This document shows, one piece after another, positions 23,115 through 30,737 of a stretch of DNA of 37,453 bases. Position 1 is the stretch's first letter, and every line of letters starts with the position of its first letter. Origin of the DNA: an uncultured bacterium (GTDB taxonomy: Bacteria > Verrucomicrobiota > Kiritimatiellia > CAIKKV01 > CAIYGI01); contig CAIYGI010000017.1 in NCBI GenBank assembly GCA_903925685.1, forward strand, positions 1-37,453, written 5' to 3'. The notes below the pieces were generated by a model, which ran no database searches, was not told where the DNA came from, and was given only the letters and a program-made list of their open reading frames with translations. A program made the translations under genes and the position numbers.

Positions 23115-23581
23115 CCGCCAGCGCTTCCGCCGCCGCTACCGCCATCCGGTTCGCTGCCGACGGCCTGGCTGGTAATATCGTCGGAGGAACCCATTTGACG
23201 ATCTGGCCCGGCCGAGCGCACCTCGTAACCCTTGTCGCCCACCTTGGCGTAGTTGAAGGCCGTGCCCCAGGCGTCGATGGGCATGGCGCCTCTGATATAG
23301 GGACCGTTCCAATTCGGTTCGCCGCCGCTTTGCATCAGCCCCTGCAGCGTGGCCGGCAGGACGCCGTTGTCCACTTCGTAGAGGTCGAGCGCCAGGCAGA
23401 TGGCAGAGATGCTGGTGCGCGTGGTGGCGATTCGGGCACTCTTATCCCGGCCTCTGAAACTGACCACAACGACTCCGGCCAGCATGCCCAGAATGGCGAC
23501 CACGAGCAAAACTTCAATCAGGGTAAATCCCGCATTGCGATGCGCGCCACCCGCGGAACGAATTCGACGATGAACCTGCAT
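23111..23581 (-). CDS. gspG: Type II secretion major pseudopilin GspG
   Basis: A 156-residue major pseudopilin subunit. It has the prepilin motif 'RNAGFTLIEVLLVVAILGML', the GspG block 'ALDLYEVDNGVLPATLQGL' and the C-terminal signature 'IDAWGTAFNYAKVGDKGYEVRSAGPD' with 'GSSDDI' as calcium-binding loop. A Gly/Ser-rich tail is added. It is first of the gsp operon, with GGGAGG 7 nt before the ATG and a candidate promoter just upstream. No gspE or gspF lies nearby. Confidence 0.93.
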   Translation of the reverse strand: MQVHRRIRSAGGAHRNAGFTLIEVLLVVAILGMLAGVVVVSFRGRDKSARIATTRTSISAICLALDLYEVDNGVLPATLQGLMQSGGEPNWNGPYIRGAMPIDAWGTAFNYAKVGDKGYEVRSAGPDRQMGSSDDITSQAVGSEPDGGSGGGSAGG

Positions 23582-23609
23582 ATCGAGACCCTCCCAACGA
23601 TTTCAGATC

Positions 23610-23638
23610 AGGATACATCAAACGCTAGGCGGCAGCAA
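23610..23638 (-). promoter_or_regulatory. Candidate gsp operon promoter
   Basis: On the minus strand TTGCTG (plus 23633-23638) and TATCCT (plus 23610-23615) are spaced by 17 bp, 29 bp before the gspG start. Three 16-bp iterons end exactly at the -35 box. Confidence 0.45.
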
Positions 23639-23683
23639 GAACAAGTCGCCGACAGAACAAGTCGCCGACAGAACAAGTCGCCG
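23639..23683. repeat. 16-bp direct iterons upstream of the gsp promoter
   Basis: GAACAAGTCGCCGACA occurs at 23639-23654 and 23655-23670, and its first 13 bases again at 23671-23683. The repeats are exact. They lie between the divergent gspG and ATPase genes and abut the candidate gsp -35 box, as activator sites would. Bases 23684-23780 show nothing further except the ATPase ribosome-binding site. Confidence 0.8.
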
Positions 23684-23780
23684 CGCCCCAGCAGGCACTT
23701 GACGGGAAGCCTGCCGCAACTCATATTTCAGCGACTAATGGTCCGCGGTTCAGGCAATCCTGGAGAACAAGAGGTTTTTC

Positions 23781-26381
23781 ATGTTGGCGCCTTTGGATAT
23801 TGCATCGTTGCGTGGGTTGGACGAGGCGGAGGCCGCGTCCCGTTTGAAGACCGAAGGGCTTAACGAACTTCCGGCCTCCCGCCGGAACAGCCTGTTGTTC
23901 ACCATCTGGGAGGTCGTGCGCGAGCCCATGCTGCTGATGCTGGTCGCCTGCGGCGCGATCTACCTGCTGATCGGCAGCCGCGAGGAAGCGCTGATGCTGC
24001 TGGGCTTCGTTTTCGTGGTGATGGGGATCACGCTTTACCAGCAGCGCAAGACCGAGCACGCGCTGGAGGCGCTGCGCGACCTCTCGAGCCCGCGCGCGCT
24101 GGTGATCCGCGGCGGACGCGAGCGGCGCATCGCGGGACGGGAAGTCGCGCGCGGCGATTGCATGGTGATCCACGAGGGCGATCGCGTGGCGGCCGATGCC
24201 GTGCTGCTGCACGCGGTCAATCTGACCCTGGACGAATCGCTGCTGACCGGCGAATCGGTCCCCGTGCGCAAACGCGCGCGTTCCGAGGCGGCGGAAGACG
24301 GGAAGGCTGACGCGCGGCCCGGCGGCGACGACCAGCCGCACATTTATTCCGGTACGCTGGTGGTGCAGGGCCATGGCATCGCCGAGGTGACGGCCACCGG
24401 CCCGCACACCGAACTGGGCCGCATCGGCCACGCCCTTGGCAAACTCGAAGCCGAAAACACCCCGCTGCAAGGCGAGATCAGCCGCCTGGTGCGCACCTTT
24501 GCCTTTGTGGGAATCACGATCTGCGTCCTGATCATCATCGTCTACGGCCTCACGCGCCATGACTGGCTGAACGGCGTGCTGGCCGGCTTGACCCTGGCCA
24601 TGGCAACGATACCCGAGGAGTTCCCCGTCGTACTCACGATCTTCCTGGCCCTCGGCACCTGGCGCCTGTCGCGGTCGCGGGTGCTGACCCGGCGCATGCC
24701 GGCCGTGGAGGCGCTGGGCTCGGCGACCGTGCTGTGCGTGGATAAGACCGGCACGCTGACCCAGAACCTGATGCAAGTGGCGCGGCTGGATGTGGACGGC
24801 AGGACGCTCGATGTGACGCATGCGAAACTCGGGGACCTTCCCGAGACCTTCCACCCGCTGGTGGAGTATGGAATTCTGGCCAGCCAGCGCGATCCGTTCG
24901 ATCCGATGGACAAGGCCATCGCGGCCGTGGGCGCCCGTTTTCTGCGCAGCACCGAGCATCTGCACGGGGAATGGTCGCTGATCCACGAATACCCGCTCTC
25001 GCGCGACCTGCTGGCGCTCTCGCACGTCTGGCAGTCGCCCGACGGCGCCGACTATGTGGTCGCCGCCAAAGGCGCACCGGAGGCGATTTTCGATCTCTGC
25101 CATCTTCCCGAGACCGAGCGCGCGGCCATTTCCGTGCGCGTGCAAAACCTGGCCGGCCAGGGGCTGCGCGTGCTGGGCGTGGCCCACGCCAAGTTCCGAC
25201 GCAGCGGGAATCTGCCCACCGCGCAGCACGATTTCGAGTTTCGCTTTCTGGGCTTGATCGGCCTTGCGGATCCGATCCGTCCCGCCGTGCCGGCGGCGGT
25301 GCGCGAGTGCCGCGAGGCCGGCATCCGGGTGGTGATGATCACCGGCGACTATCCCGGCACGGCGCTCAATATCGCCGCCCAGATCGGGCTGGAGTCCAAC
25401 GCCGCGGCGATCACCGGGCCCGAGCTCGACGGCATGGACGACGACGAACTGGTGCGCCGCTGCGCCGCCTGTTCGATCTTCGCCCGCGTGGTGCCGGAGC
25501 AGAAACTGCGCATCGTGCGCGCCTTCAAGGCCCGCGGCGACGTGGTGGCCATGACCGGCGACGGCGTCAACGACGCCCCCGCGCTCAAGGCGGCGCACAT
25601 CGGCGTGGCCATGGGCGGGCGCGGCACGGACGTGGCGCGCGAATCGGCCTCGTTGGTGCTGCTCGACGACGATTTCGCCTCCATCGTCAACGCCGTGCGC
25701 ATGGGCCGGCGCATCTTCGACAACATCAAGAAGGCGGTCTCTTACATTCTGGCCGTGCATGTGCCGATCGCCGGCATGTCGCTGGTGCCGGTGCTTTTCG
25801 GCTGGCCGCTGGCGCTGCTGCCGGTGCATATTCTTTTTCTGGAGCTGATCATCGATCCGGCCTGCTCCACCGTGTTTGAGGCCGAGCCGGAGGAGGAAGG
25901 CGTGATGCAGCGTCCGCCGCGTCCGCCCCAGGCGCCGCTTTTCAACCGCGCCACCGTGGCCTTCAGTCTGCTGCAGGGTGCGATCGTCTTCGCCATCGTG
26001 TTGTTTGTCTTCCGCCACGGCCTGGCGGCGCCGGAGCATGGCGAGGAAGAGGCGCGGGCGATGGCCTTCACAACCCTGGTGATCGCCAACCTGGGCCTGA
26101 TCTTGACCAACCTCTCGTCGAGCCGGGGCATACTGGCGATCTTCCGCACCCGCAACGTCTCCCTGATGTGGGTGCTGGGCGGAACCACGATTTGCCTGGC
26201 GCTGGCGCTCTACACGCCGTTTCTGCAAAAGCTGCTCAAATTCAGCGTGCTGCATCCCGACGATATATTGATCTGCATCTCGGCCAGCGTGGCCAGCGTG
26301 GCCTGGTTCGAAGCCATAAAATTCATCAAACGCATCTGGACCGTCCGTGCCCTCCGCAATCCGGCGCAACGCGCAACCTGA
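23781..26381 (+). CDS. P-type cation-translocating ATPase (P2-like), ion unknown
   Basis: An 866-residue membrane ATPase. It has N-terminal 'LDEAEAASRLKTEGLNELP', the actuator motif 'DESLLTGESVPV' (TGES 156-159), membrane helix 4 'IPEEFPVVLTIFLALG', the phosphorylation site 'DKTGTLTQN' (Asp321), 'KGAPEAIF', 'TGDYPGTA' and 'TGDGVNDAPALKAAHIGVAMG'. A C-terminal membrane domain has 'LELIIDPACSTVFEAEP' in helix 6. PEEFP and LELIIDP differ from the Ca-pump PEGLP/PEALP and NLVTDGLPA, so calcium transport cannot be assumed. The start has AGAGG 6 nt upstream. It is divergent from the gsp operon. Confidence 0.9.
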   Translation: MLAPLDIASLRGLDEAEAASRLKTEGLNELPASRRNSLLFTIWEVVREPMLLMLVACGAIYLLIGSREEALMLLGFVFVVMGITLYQQRKTEHALEALRDLSSPRALVIRGGRERRIAGREVARGDCMVIHEGDRVAADAVLLHAVNLTLDESLLTGESVPVRKRARSEAAEDGKADARPGGDDQPHIYSGTLVVQGHGIAEVTATGPHTELGRIGHALGKLEAENTPLQGEISRLVRTFAFVGITICVLIIIVYGLTRHDWLNGVLAGLTLAMATIPEEFPVVLTIFLALGTWRLSRSRVLTRRMPAVEALGSATVLCVDKTGTLTQNLMQVARLDVDGRTLDVTHAKLGDLPETFHPLVEYGILASQRDPFDPMDKAIAAVGARFLRSTEHLHGEWSLIHEYPLSRDLLALSHVWQSPDGADYVVAAKGAPEAIFDLCHLPETERAAISVRVQNLAGQGLRVLGVAHAKFRRSGNLPTAQHDFEFRFLGLIGLADPIRPAVPAAVRECREAGIRVVMITGDYPGTALNIAAQIGLESNAAAITGPELDGMDDDELVRRCAACSIFARVVPEQKLRIVRAFKARGDVVAMTGDGVNDAPALKAAHIGVAMGGRGTDVARESASLVLLDDDFASIVNAVRMGRRIFDNIKKAVSYILAVHVPIAGMSLVPVLFGWPLALLPVHILFLELIIDPACSTVFEAEPEEEGVMQRPPRPPQAPLFNRATVAFSLLQGAIVFAIVLFVFRHGLAAPEHGEEEARAMAFTTLVIANLGLILTNLSSSRGILAIFRTRNVSLMWVLGGTTICLALALYTPFLQKLLKFSVLHPDDILICISASVASVAWFEAIKFIKRIWTVRALRNPAQRAT

Positions 26382-26391
26382 GCGCCTTCAC

Positions 26392-27165
26392 ATGCAGATT
26401 ACCTTTCTTGGTACGGGTACGTCGGCGGGTGTGCCGGTCATCCGGTGCAGGTGTCCGGTCTGCACCTCGCCCGACAGGCGCAACCGGCGCTGGCGCTCCA
26501 GCCTTTACGTGGAAGCCGGCGGGCAGCACCTGGTCATCGACACCTCCACCGATTTCCGGGAGCAGGCCCTGGCCTTCAACGTGCCGCGGGTGGACGCGGT
26601 GCTGATCACGCATGCGCATGCCGATCATGTTTTCGGACTCGACGACATGCGCCGTTACAACGTGCTGCAGGACGCCATCATCCCCGTCTACGCCGCGGCC
26701 CCCACGGTCGCCGATCTGCGGCGCATCTTCAACTACGTGACCACGGCGGCGAATCCAGCGGGCCTGTGGCGCCCGCGGTTGGAATTCCAGATCAGAGATG
26801 CCGCGTTCGAGATCGGATCCGTCCGCGTGACGCCGTTGCCGGTGAAGCACGGACACACGCCGACCCTGGGCTTCCGGCTGGATTCAGGCGGTCAATCGCT
26901 GGGCTATGTCCCCGACTGCCACGAAATGCCGCCGGCCACGGAGGCCGCCTTCCGGGGCGTGGACACGATGATCCTGGATACGTTGCGCGTGCGGGCGCAT
27001 CCCACCCACCTGGCGCTGGCCGATAGCGTGGCGCTGCTGGGCCGGCTTGGCGCAGCGCGTTCGTTCCTGACCCACATCGGCCACGAACTCGACCATGCCG
27101 CCGCCGAGTCCGCGCTGCCCCCCGGCATTCGCGCGGCCTATGACGGTCTGACCGTGAACTGGTGA
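26392..27165 (+). CDS. MBL-fold metallo-hydrolase, PhnP-like
   Basis: A 257-residue metallo-beta-lactamase-fold hydrolase close to PhnP-type cyclic-phosphate phosphodiesterases. It starts 'MQITFLGTGTSAGVPVIRC' and has a zinc-finger-like 'CRCPVCTSPDRRNRR', the metal motif 'HAHADHVFGLDDMR' (HxHxDH), 'VKHGHTPTLGFRL', 'YVPDCHEMP' and 'THIGHELDH'. No C-P lyase genes are nearby, so the substrate is probably another cyclic nucleotide or phosphodiester. The ATG at 26392 is preferred; an in-frame GTG at 26347 overlaps the ATPase gene. Confidence 0.88.
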   Translation: MQITFLGTGTSAGVPVIRCRCPVCTSPDRRNRRWRSSLYVEAGGQHLVIDTSTDFREQALAFNVPRVDAVLITHAHADHVFGLDDMRRYNVLQDAIIPVYAAAPTVADLRRIFNYVTTAANPAGLWRPRLEFQIRDAAFEIGSVRVTPLPVKHGHTPTLGFRLDSGGQSLGYVPDCHEMPPATEAAFRGVDTMILDTLRVRAHPTHLALADSVALLGRLGAARSFLTHIGHELDHAAAESALPPGIRAAYDGLTVNW

Positions 27166-27288
27166 CCAGCCGTGCCCATGAATCCACCAAGGACTATGCT
27201 CAGGCGGGCGGAATCTGGTATTTTGGCAATGGTTTGTGTAGAGTTCGGTTCTTAACGGACTTCCATGTGAAAGGACGCTGACGCAAAC

Positions 27289-28044
27289 ATGAGCGCTTCC
27301 GCTGCAACCAGGTTGCTCTTGGCGCACCGCAGCGGCGACCGTTGCGCATTCCCGGGTTGCCAGCGGAACCTCACGGTGGACAGCCCCAGCGGTGGCTATC
27401 CGGCGGCAACCGGAGAGGTAGCTCACATTCGCGGTAAAAACCCAGGAGCGGCACGCTACGACGCCTCGATGACGGACGAGGATCGCGACAGCTTCCATAA
27501 CCTGATCTACCTTTGCGGCGACCATCATACCCAAATCGACAAGCAGGAGGCCGATTTTTCCGTTGCCCGCCTCCTGGCGATCAAGGCCGGGCACGAGAAA
27601 AAGGTTCGCGAGGCGATGTACGCCGCGTTTGCGGATGTCGCATTTCCCGAGTTGCAGGTGGCCACCGCATGGATCAAGAGCGTCAATTTCGATGAACTTG
27701 AGTTACAGAATGATTACAGGGTGCTGGACCTTAACGCGAAAATTCGCAAGAACGAGTTGTCGGCGACTTCACGCTTCACCATTACCGCGAGCCTGGGTAT
27801 CGCATCGCTGATTCATGCGTTTGTGGAACATGAGGCCATGATTGACCAGGATTACCCGCAGCGCTTGAAGTCCGGCTTCCTGGCGGCGTATCATGCGCTC
27901 AGACGGGACGGCATCCGCGGAGATGAGCTTTTCGAAGCCATGTGCGAGCTGGCCCAGCGCGGCATTCGGGAGCAAGTCGGTCGTTCCGCCGCCGTTGCGG
28001 TGCTGGTCTACCTTTTCGAGCGGTGCGAGGTGTTCGAGAAATGA
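27289..28044 (+). CDS. ABC-three-component (ABC-3C) system HNH/CTD protein
   Basis: A 251-residue protein. The first ~95 residues are an HNH-type nuclease or zinc domain: 'CAFPGCQ', 'EVAHIRGKNPGAARYD', then 'SFHNLIYLCGDHHTQID' with the HNH and HH ligands. The remainder is a helical C-terminal domain that resembles the CTD proteins of ABC-3C conflict systems, in which an SMC-like ABC ATPase controls an effector through a middle component. It is followed, with a 4-bp overlap, by the middle component. It is the likely nuclease effector of an antiphage module; its ATPase partner is broken here. Confidence 0.75.
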   Translation: MSASAATRLLLAHRSGDRCAFPGCQRNLTVDSPSGGYPAATGEVAHIRGKNPGAARYDASMTDEDRDSFHNLIYLCGDHHTQIDKQEADFSVARLLAIKAGHEKKVREAMYAAFADVAFPELQVATAWIKSVNFDELELQNDYRVLDLNAKIRKNELSATSRFTITASLGIASLIHAFVEHEAMIDQDYPQRLKSGFLAAYHALRRDGIRGDELFEAMCELAQRGIREQVGRSAAVAVLVYLFERCEVFEK

Positions 28045-28271
28045 TTCTGCCCGACAAGCATGTTGCGTTGCCGTACTCCCTGCTGGGGGTGGGTGCGGCC
28101 ATCCTGGCTCGCGTTACGAAGTCCATGACCATTTCGGCCCTTTGGGATGCAGTTCGCTCCGTGCCTGAGGTCAGCGCCTACAGCCGCTTCGTGCTCGTTC
28201 TGGACCTGCTCTACGCGGTCGGGGCGCTTGACTTCAGCAACGGCTTGCTGTCGAAGCGGAGGCCCGCATGA
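28041..28271 (+). CDS. ABC-3C middle component (MC6-like)
   Basis: A 76-residue protein, 'MILPDKHVALPYSLLGVGAAIL', then 'ISALWDAVRS' and 'FVLVLDLLYAVGALDF', the pattern of ABC-three-component middle component 6: LPDKH start, LLG, then LDxLYxIGxL. It bridges the CTD effector and the SMC-like ATPase in such systems. Both ends overlap neighbouring genes by 4 bp (ATGA), the normal operon layout. It looks intact. Confidence 0.82.
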   Translation: MILPDKHVALPYSLLGVGAAILARVTKSMTISALWDAVRSVPEVSAYSRFVLVLDLLYAVGALDFSNGLLSKRRPA

Positions 28272-28651
28272 TCCGCCGCGTCACCGCAAACCACCCCAGT
28301 TTCCGGACCGTCGACTTCGGCCCCGGACTGAATATCGTCTGGGCTGACCGCACCAAGGATTCCACCCAGAAGGACTCGCGCAACGGTCTGGGCAAGTCCA
28401 CCCTGATCGAAATCATCCACTTCTGCCTGGGTGCGAAGCTCCAGAAGGGCAAGGGCTTGATGGTAGAAGCCTTGGCCGACTGGGAGTTTACCATCGAACT
28501 CGATGTCGCCGGCAAACTCCTGCGCGCAACGCGTGGTATTCGCAAACCCCGCCGGTTATCGGCCAAGGTCAATGCGCTTGAAGTTTTGAAGCGTTCCCTG
28601 ATGCACGACCTGCTGACGGGCCGGGTGCGGGTAGGCGGAGTGGTCCGATGA
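28268..28651 (+). pseudogene. Truncated ABC-3C ATPase (DUF2326-like) fused to an HsdS tail
   Basis: The first ~95 residues are the N-lobe of the SMC-like ABC-3C ATPase: 'SFRTVDFGPGLNIVWADRT', Walker A within 'RNGLGKSTLIEIIHFCLG', then 'FTIELDVAGKLLRATRGI'. The frame then continues without interruption into 'LEVLKRSLMHDLLTGRVRV', the end of a type I restriction specificity subunit HsdS. The signature, Walker B and coiled-coil parts (several hundred residues) are absent, so ATPase function must be lost. The junction lies near 28555-28580. The final stop overlaps the rhuM ATG (ATGA), as hsdS-rhuM would in an intact locus. Confidence 0.8.
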
Positions 28652-29119
28652 AAGCGAAACGGAAACGGGCGGGACGGGTGGCGGAAGCGCCGGCGGCGTA
28701 TGGGACGCCGGGCGGCGGGATCGTGCTCTACCGCGCCCCGGACGGGACAGTGAGTCTGGACGTGCGGTTGGAGCGGGAGACGATCTGGCTGAGTCAAAGG
28801 CAGATGGCGGAGTTGTTCGACAAGGACTCGGACACGGTCGGTCTGCATATCCGCAACGTCTTCAGCGAAGGCGAGTTGGACGAACCGGCAACTACCGAGG
28901 AATCCTCGGTAGTTCGGCGGGAAGGCTCCCGCGACGTGGCGCGGACGGTGCGCTTCTTCAACGGAGAAGAACGGGGCGCTGTATCGAGCCGACGGCGGCA
29001 AGCGGATTGCCGACAACGCGCTGGTGGCAATGACCTTGCTGATCGCAGAGAGTCGCCCCGCCGAGAAAGACATCCTCACGCGAGTGGTGGTGAACCTGAT
29101 CGACAAACGGAACTGTTAA
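28648..29119 (+). pseudogene. Internally deleted RhuM-family gene
   Basis: Residues ~20-110 match the RhuM N-terminus ('IVLYRAPDGTVSLDVRLERETIWLSQRQMAELF', 'VGLHIRNVFSEGELD', 'SRDVARTVRFFN'). After about 28965 the matching frame changes. 'LYRADGGKRIADNALVAMTLLIAESRP' and 'DILTRVVVNLIDKRNC', the end of the Fic/DOC-like C-terminal half, are read to a TAA at 29117-29119. Most of the middle, including the Fic-like catalytic motif, is missing. RhuM genes commonly sit beside hsdS, which supports the reading of this region as a former type I locus. Confidence 0.75.
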
Positions 29120-29280
29120 TTATGACAGAATCATTGACAGCAGAATAATTTAGAAAGCATATTCACCGCGAAAGAACGCATGGAACGCATGGAAAACGCA
29201 TTCAGTGTAATCCGTGGTGAAAAGTCACCTTAACTTAACACCTATGGCCGTACCGCGCGCTGGACGGGACGGTGACGCGA

Positions 29281-29366
29281 TGTGTCAGGAAACTACTAAT
29301 TACGGTCAATTTAGTAGTTGGCAGGTAATTACTAATCTGGTATTGATTAGTACATAGTTGACACAC
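29281..29366. promoter_or_regulatory. Inverted-repeat control region upstream of fic
   Basis: The AT-rich region just before the Fic ATG carries the core TACTAA in both orientations four times: AACTACTAA/TTAGTAGTT (around 29290-29319) and TACTAATC/GATTAGTA (around 29330-29352). The whole is bracketed by TGTGTCA (29281-29287) and TGACACA (29359-29365). Such a set of half-sites suggests a repressor operator, perhaps for the winged-helix tail of Fic itself. Bases 29120-29280 hold no gene; a short GAACGCATG tandem lies near 29177. Confidence 0.6.
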
Positions 29367-29367
29367 C

Positions 29368-30708
29368 ATGAAACGACCACAGACACCGCCAGCGTTTTCG
29401 GAAATCTACCGGAGCGGATTTATCAATAAATTCGCTACGATCATGCGTCTTGCTGTCGAGCCGCCAGGCGAATATCCGCACTGGGACAAGTTGCGCCATC
29501 TGACGCCGCCGGAGGGTTTGACATCCGAGGAGTGGTGGCTCGGCATCAAGATGCGGCGCAATGGATTGCTCAAGCCGATCCCGTTGCTCGACAAGGAGGG
29601 GCGCCATTTCCAGTTTGGGGTGCCGGATTTGGTGCAGTCGGAGTTACACGATATTGACGTGGGCGCCGGGCGGTCCATCGGAATTCCGGAACCGATCACC
29701 AACCCGCAGACGCGGGACCGCTACCTAATCCGGTCGCTAATCGAGGAGGCGATCACCTCCAGTCAACTGGAGGGGGCCGTGACCACGCGGGAGGTAGCCA
29801 AGGAGATGATCCGCACGGGTCGTGCTCCGCGGGATAACAGCGAGCAGATGATCCTGAACAACTTCATGACCATGCAGCGGGTCACGGAGTTGAAGAAGGA
29901 CGAGCTTACGCCGGAAATTGTGTTCGCGATCCACCGGCTGGTGACGGAGAAGACATTACCGGAGGCGACCGCCGGCGGACGGTTCCGGCGACCGGACGAG
30001 AATCGGGTAGTTGGTGACGATTTCGGCGAGATCTTTCACAACCCGCCGCCGGCAGAGGAACTGCCCGGACGGTTGCAGGCGATGTGCGACTTCGCGAACG
30101 GCCGGACGCCGGGGTTCTTCGTGCATCCGGCGGTGCGCGCCATCATCCTGCACTTCTGGTTGGCCTATGACCATCCGTTCGTGGACGGCAACGGGCGGAC
30201 GGCGCGGGCGTTGTTCTACTGGGGAATGTTGCACGCGGGATACTGGTTGTTCGAGTTCATCTCGATATCCAGTATTCTGAAAAAGGCCCCGGTCATGTAT
30301 GGCCTTTCGTACCTGCACAGCGAGACGGACGGCAACGATCTGACGTACTTCATCGTGGCCCAGACGCATGTGATCAGGCGGGCCATCGAGGAACTGCATG
30401 CCTACATCAACCGGAAGACCATGGAGGTGCGCGAGTTGGAATCGCATGTGCGGATTTTGGGTTTCTTCAACCATCGGCAGGCGGATTTGGTGCGTCATGC
30501 TCTGAAGCACCCGTATCAGGAATATACGATTGCCAGTCACGGGAAAAGCCATAACGTTGCGTACCAGACCGCGCGTACGGACCTATTGGACTTGAAGACG
30601 CGCGGAGCACTGGATGAGAAAAAGCGCGGCAGGAAGATGGTTTTCACCGTGCCCCGCGATCTTTCAGAACGGTTGCGGCGGATGGAAAAGGAAGCCCGGA
30701 CCACATGA
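29368..30708 (+). CDS. Fic family protein (adenylyltransferase) with winged-helix tail
   Basis: A 446-residue protein. The core has the inhibitory helix motif 'TSSQLEGA' (S/TxxxEG, N-terminal class II) and the complete catalytic loop 'HPFVDGNGRTARA', so it should be an active AMP-transferring enzyme held in check by its own helix. The N-terminal ~90 residues ('SEIYRSGFINKF', 'HWDKLRHLTPPEGLTSEEWW') are typical of large Fic proteins. The C-terminus ('YTIASHGKSHNVAYQTARTDLLDL' then 'GRKMVFTVP') is a winged-helix DNA-binding domain. No Shine-Dalgarno is seen. Fic genes often sit inside type I RM loci, and this one lies between rhuM and hsdR remnants. Confidence 0.92.
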   Translation: MKRPQTPPAFSEIYRSGFINKFATIMRLAVEPPGEYPHWDKLRHLTPPEGLTSEEWWLGIKMRRNGLLKPIPLLDKEGRHFQFGVPDLVQSELHDIDVGAGRSIGIPEPITNPQTRDRYLIRSLIEEAITSSQLEGAVTTREVAKEMIRTGRAPRDNSEQMILNNFMTMQRVTELKKDELTPEIVFAIHRLVTEKTLPEATAGGRFRRPDENRVVGDDFGEIFHNPPPAEELPGRLQAMCDFANGRTPGFFVHPAVRAIILHFWLAYDHPFVDGNGRTARALFYWGMLHAGYWLFEFISISSILKKAPVMYGLSYLHSETDGNDLTYFIVAQTHVIRRAIEELHAYINRKTMEVRELESHVRILGFFNHRQADLVRHALKHPYQEYTIASHGKSHNVAYQTARTDLLDLKTRGALDEKKRGRKMVFTVPRDLSERLRRMEKEARTT

Positions 30709-30737
30709 GCGAATACGAAATGGTCGAGTTACCCTGA
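30705..30737 (+). pseudogene. Possible first codons of a deleted hsdR
   Basis: An ATG overlapping the Fic stop (ATGA) opens a 10-codon frame, 'MSEYEMVELP', followed by TGA. The start resembles HsdR N-termini ('MSEYxxVExPxLDQL'). The position after Fic and before the metallopeptidase is where hsdR is often found. The rest of hsdR (about 1000 codons) is absent. The peptide is too short for certainty. Confidence 0.4.

Noticed and set aside
23639-23683. Plasmid-type replication iterons
   Set aside because: No replication initiator gene or AT-rich segment is adjacent. The position beside the gsp promoter suggests a regulatory or simple repeat role.
23721-26369. An 882-codon open frame on the minus strand opposite the P-type ATPase
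   Set aside because: It is a shadow frame in high-GC DNA, with His/Arg/Gly-rich low-complexity translation and no domain. The plus strand encodes a complete ATPase.
30614-30721. Upstream extension of the metallopeptidase frame into the fic gene
   Set aside because: These codons are the out-of-frame end of fic and do not resemble the YgjP-like N-terminus.
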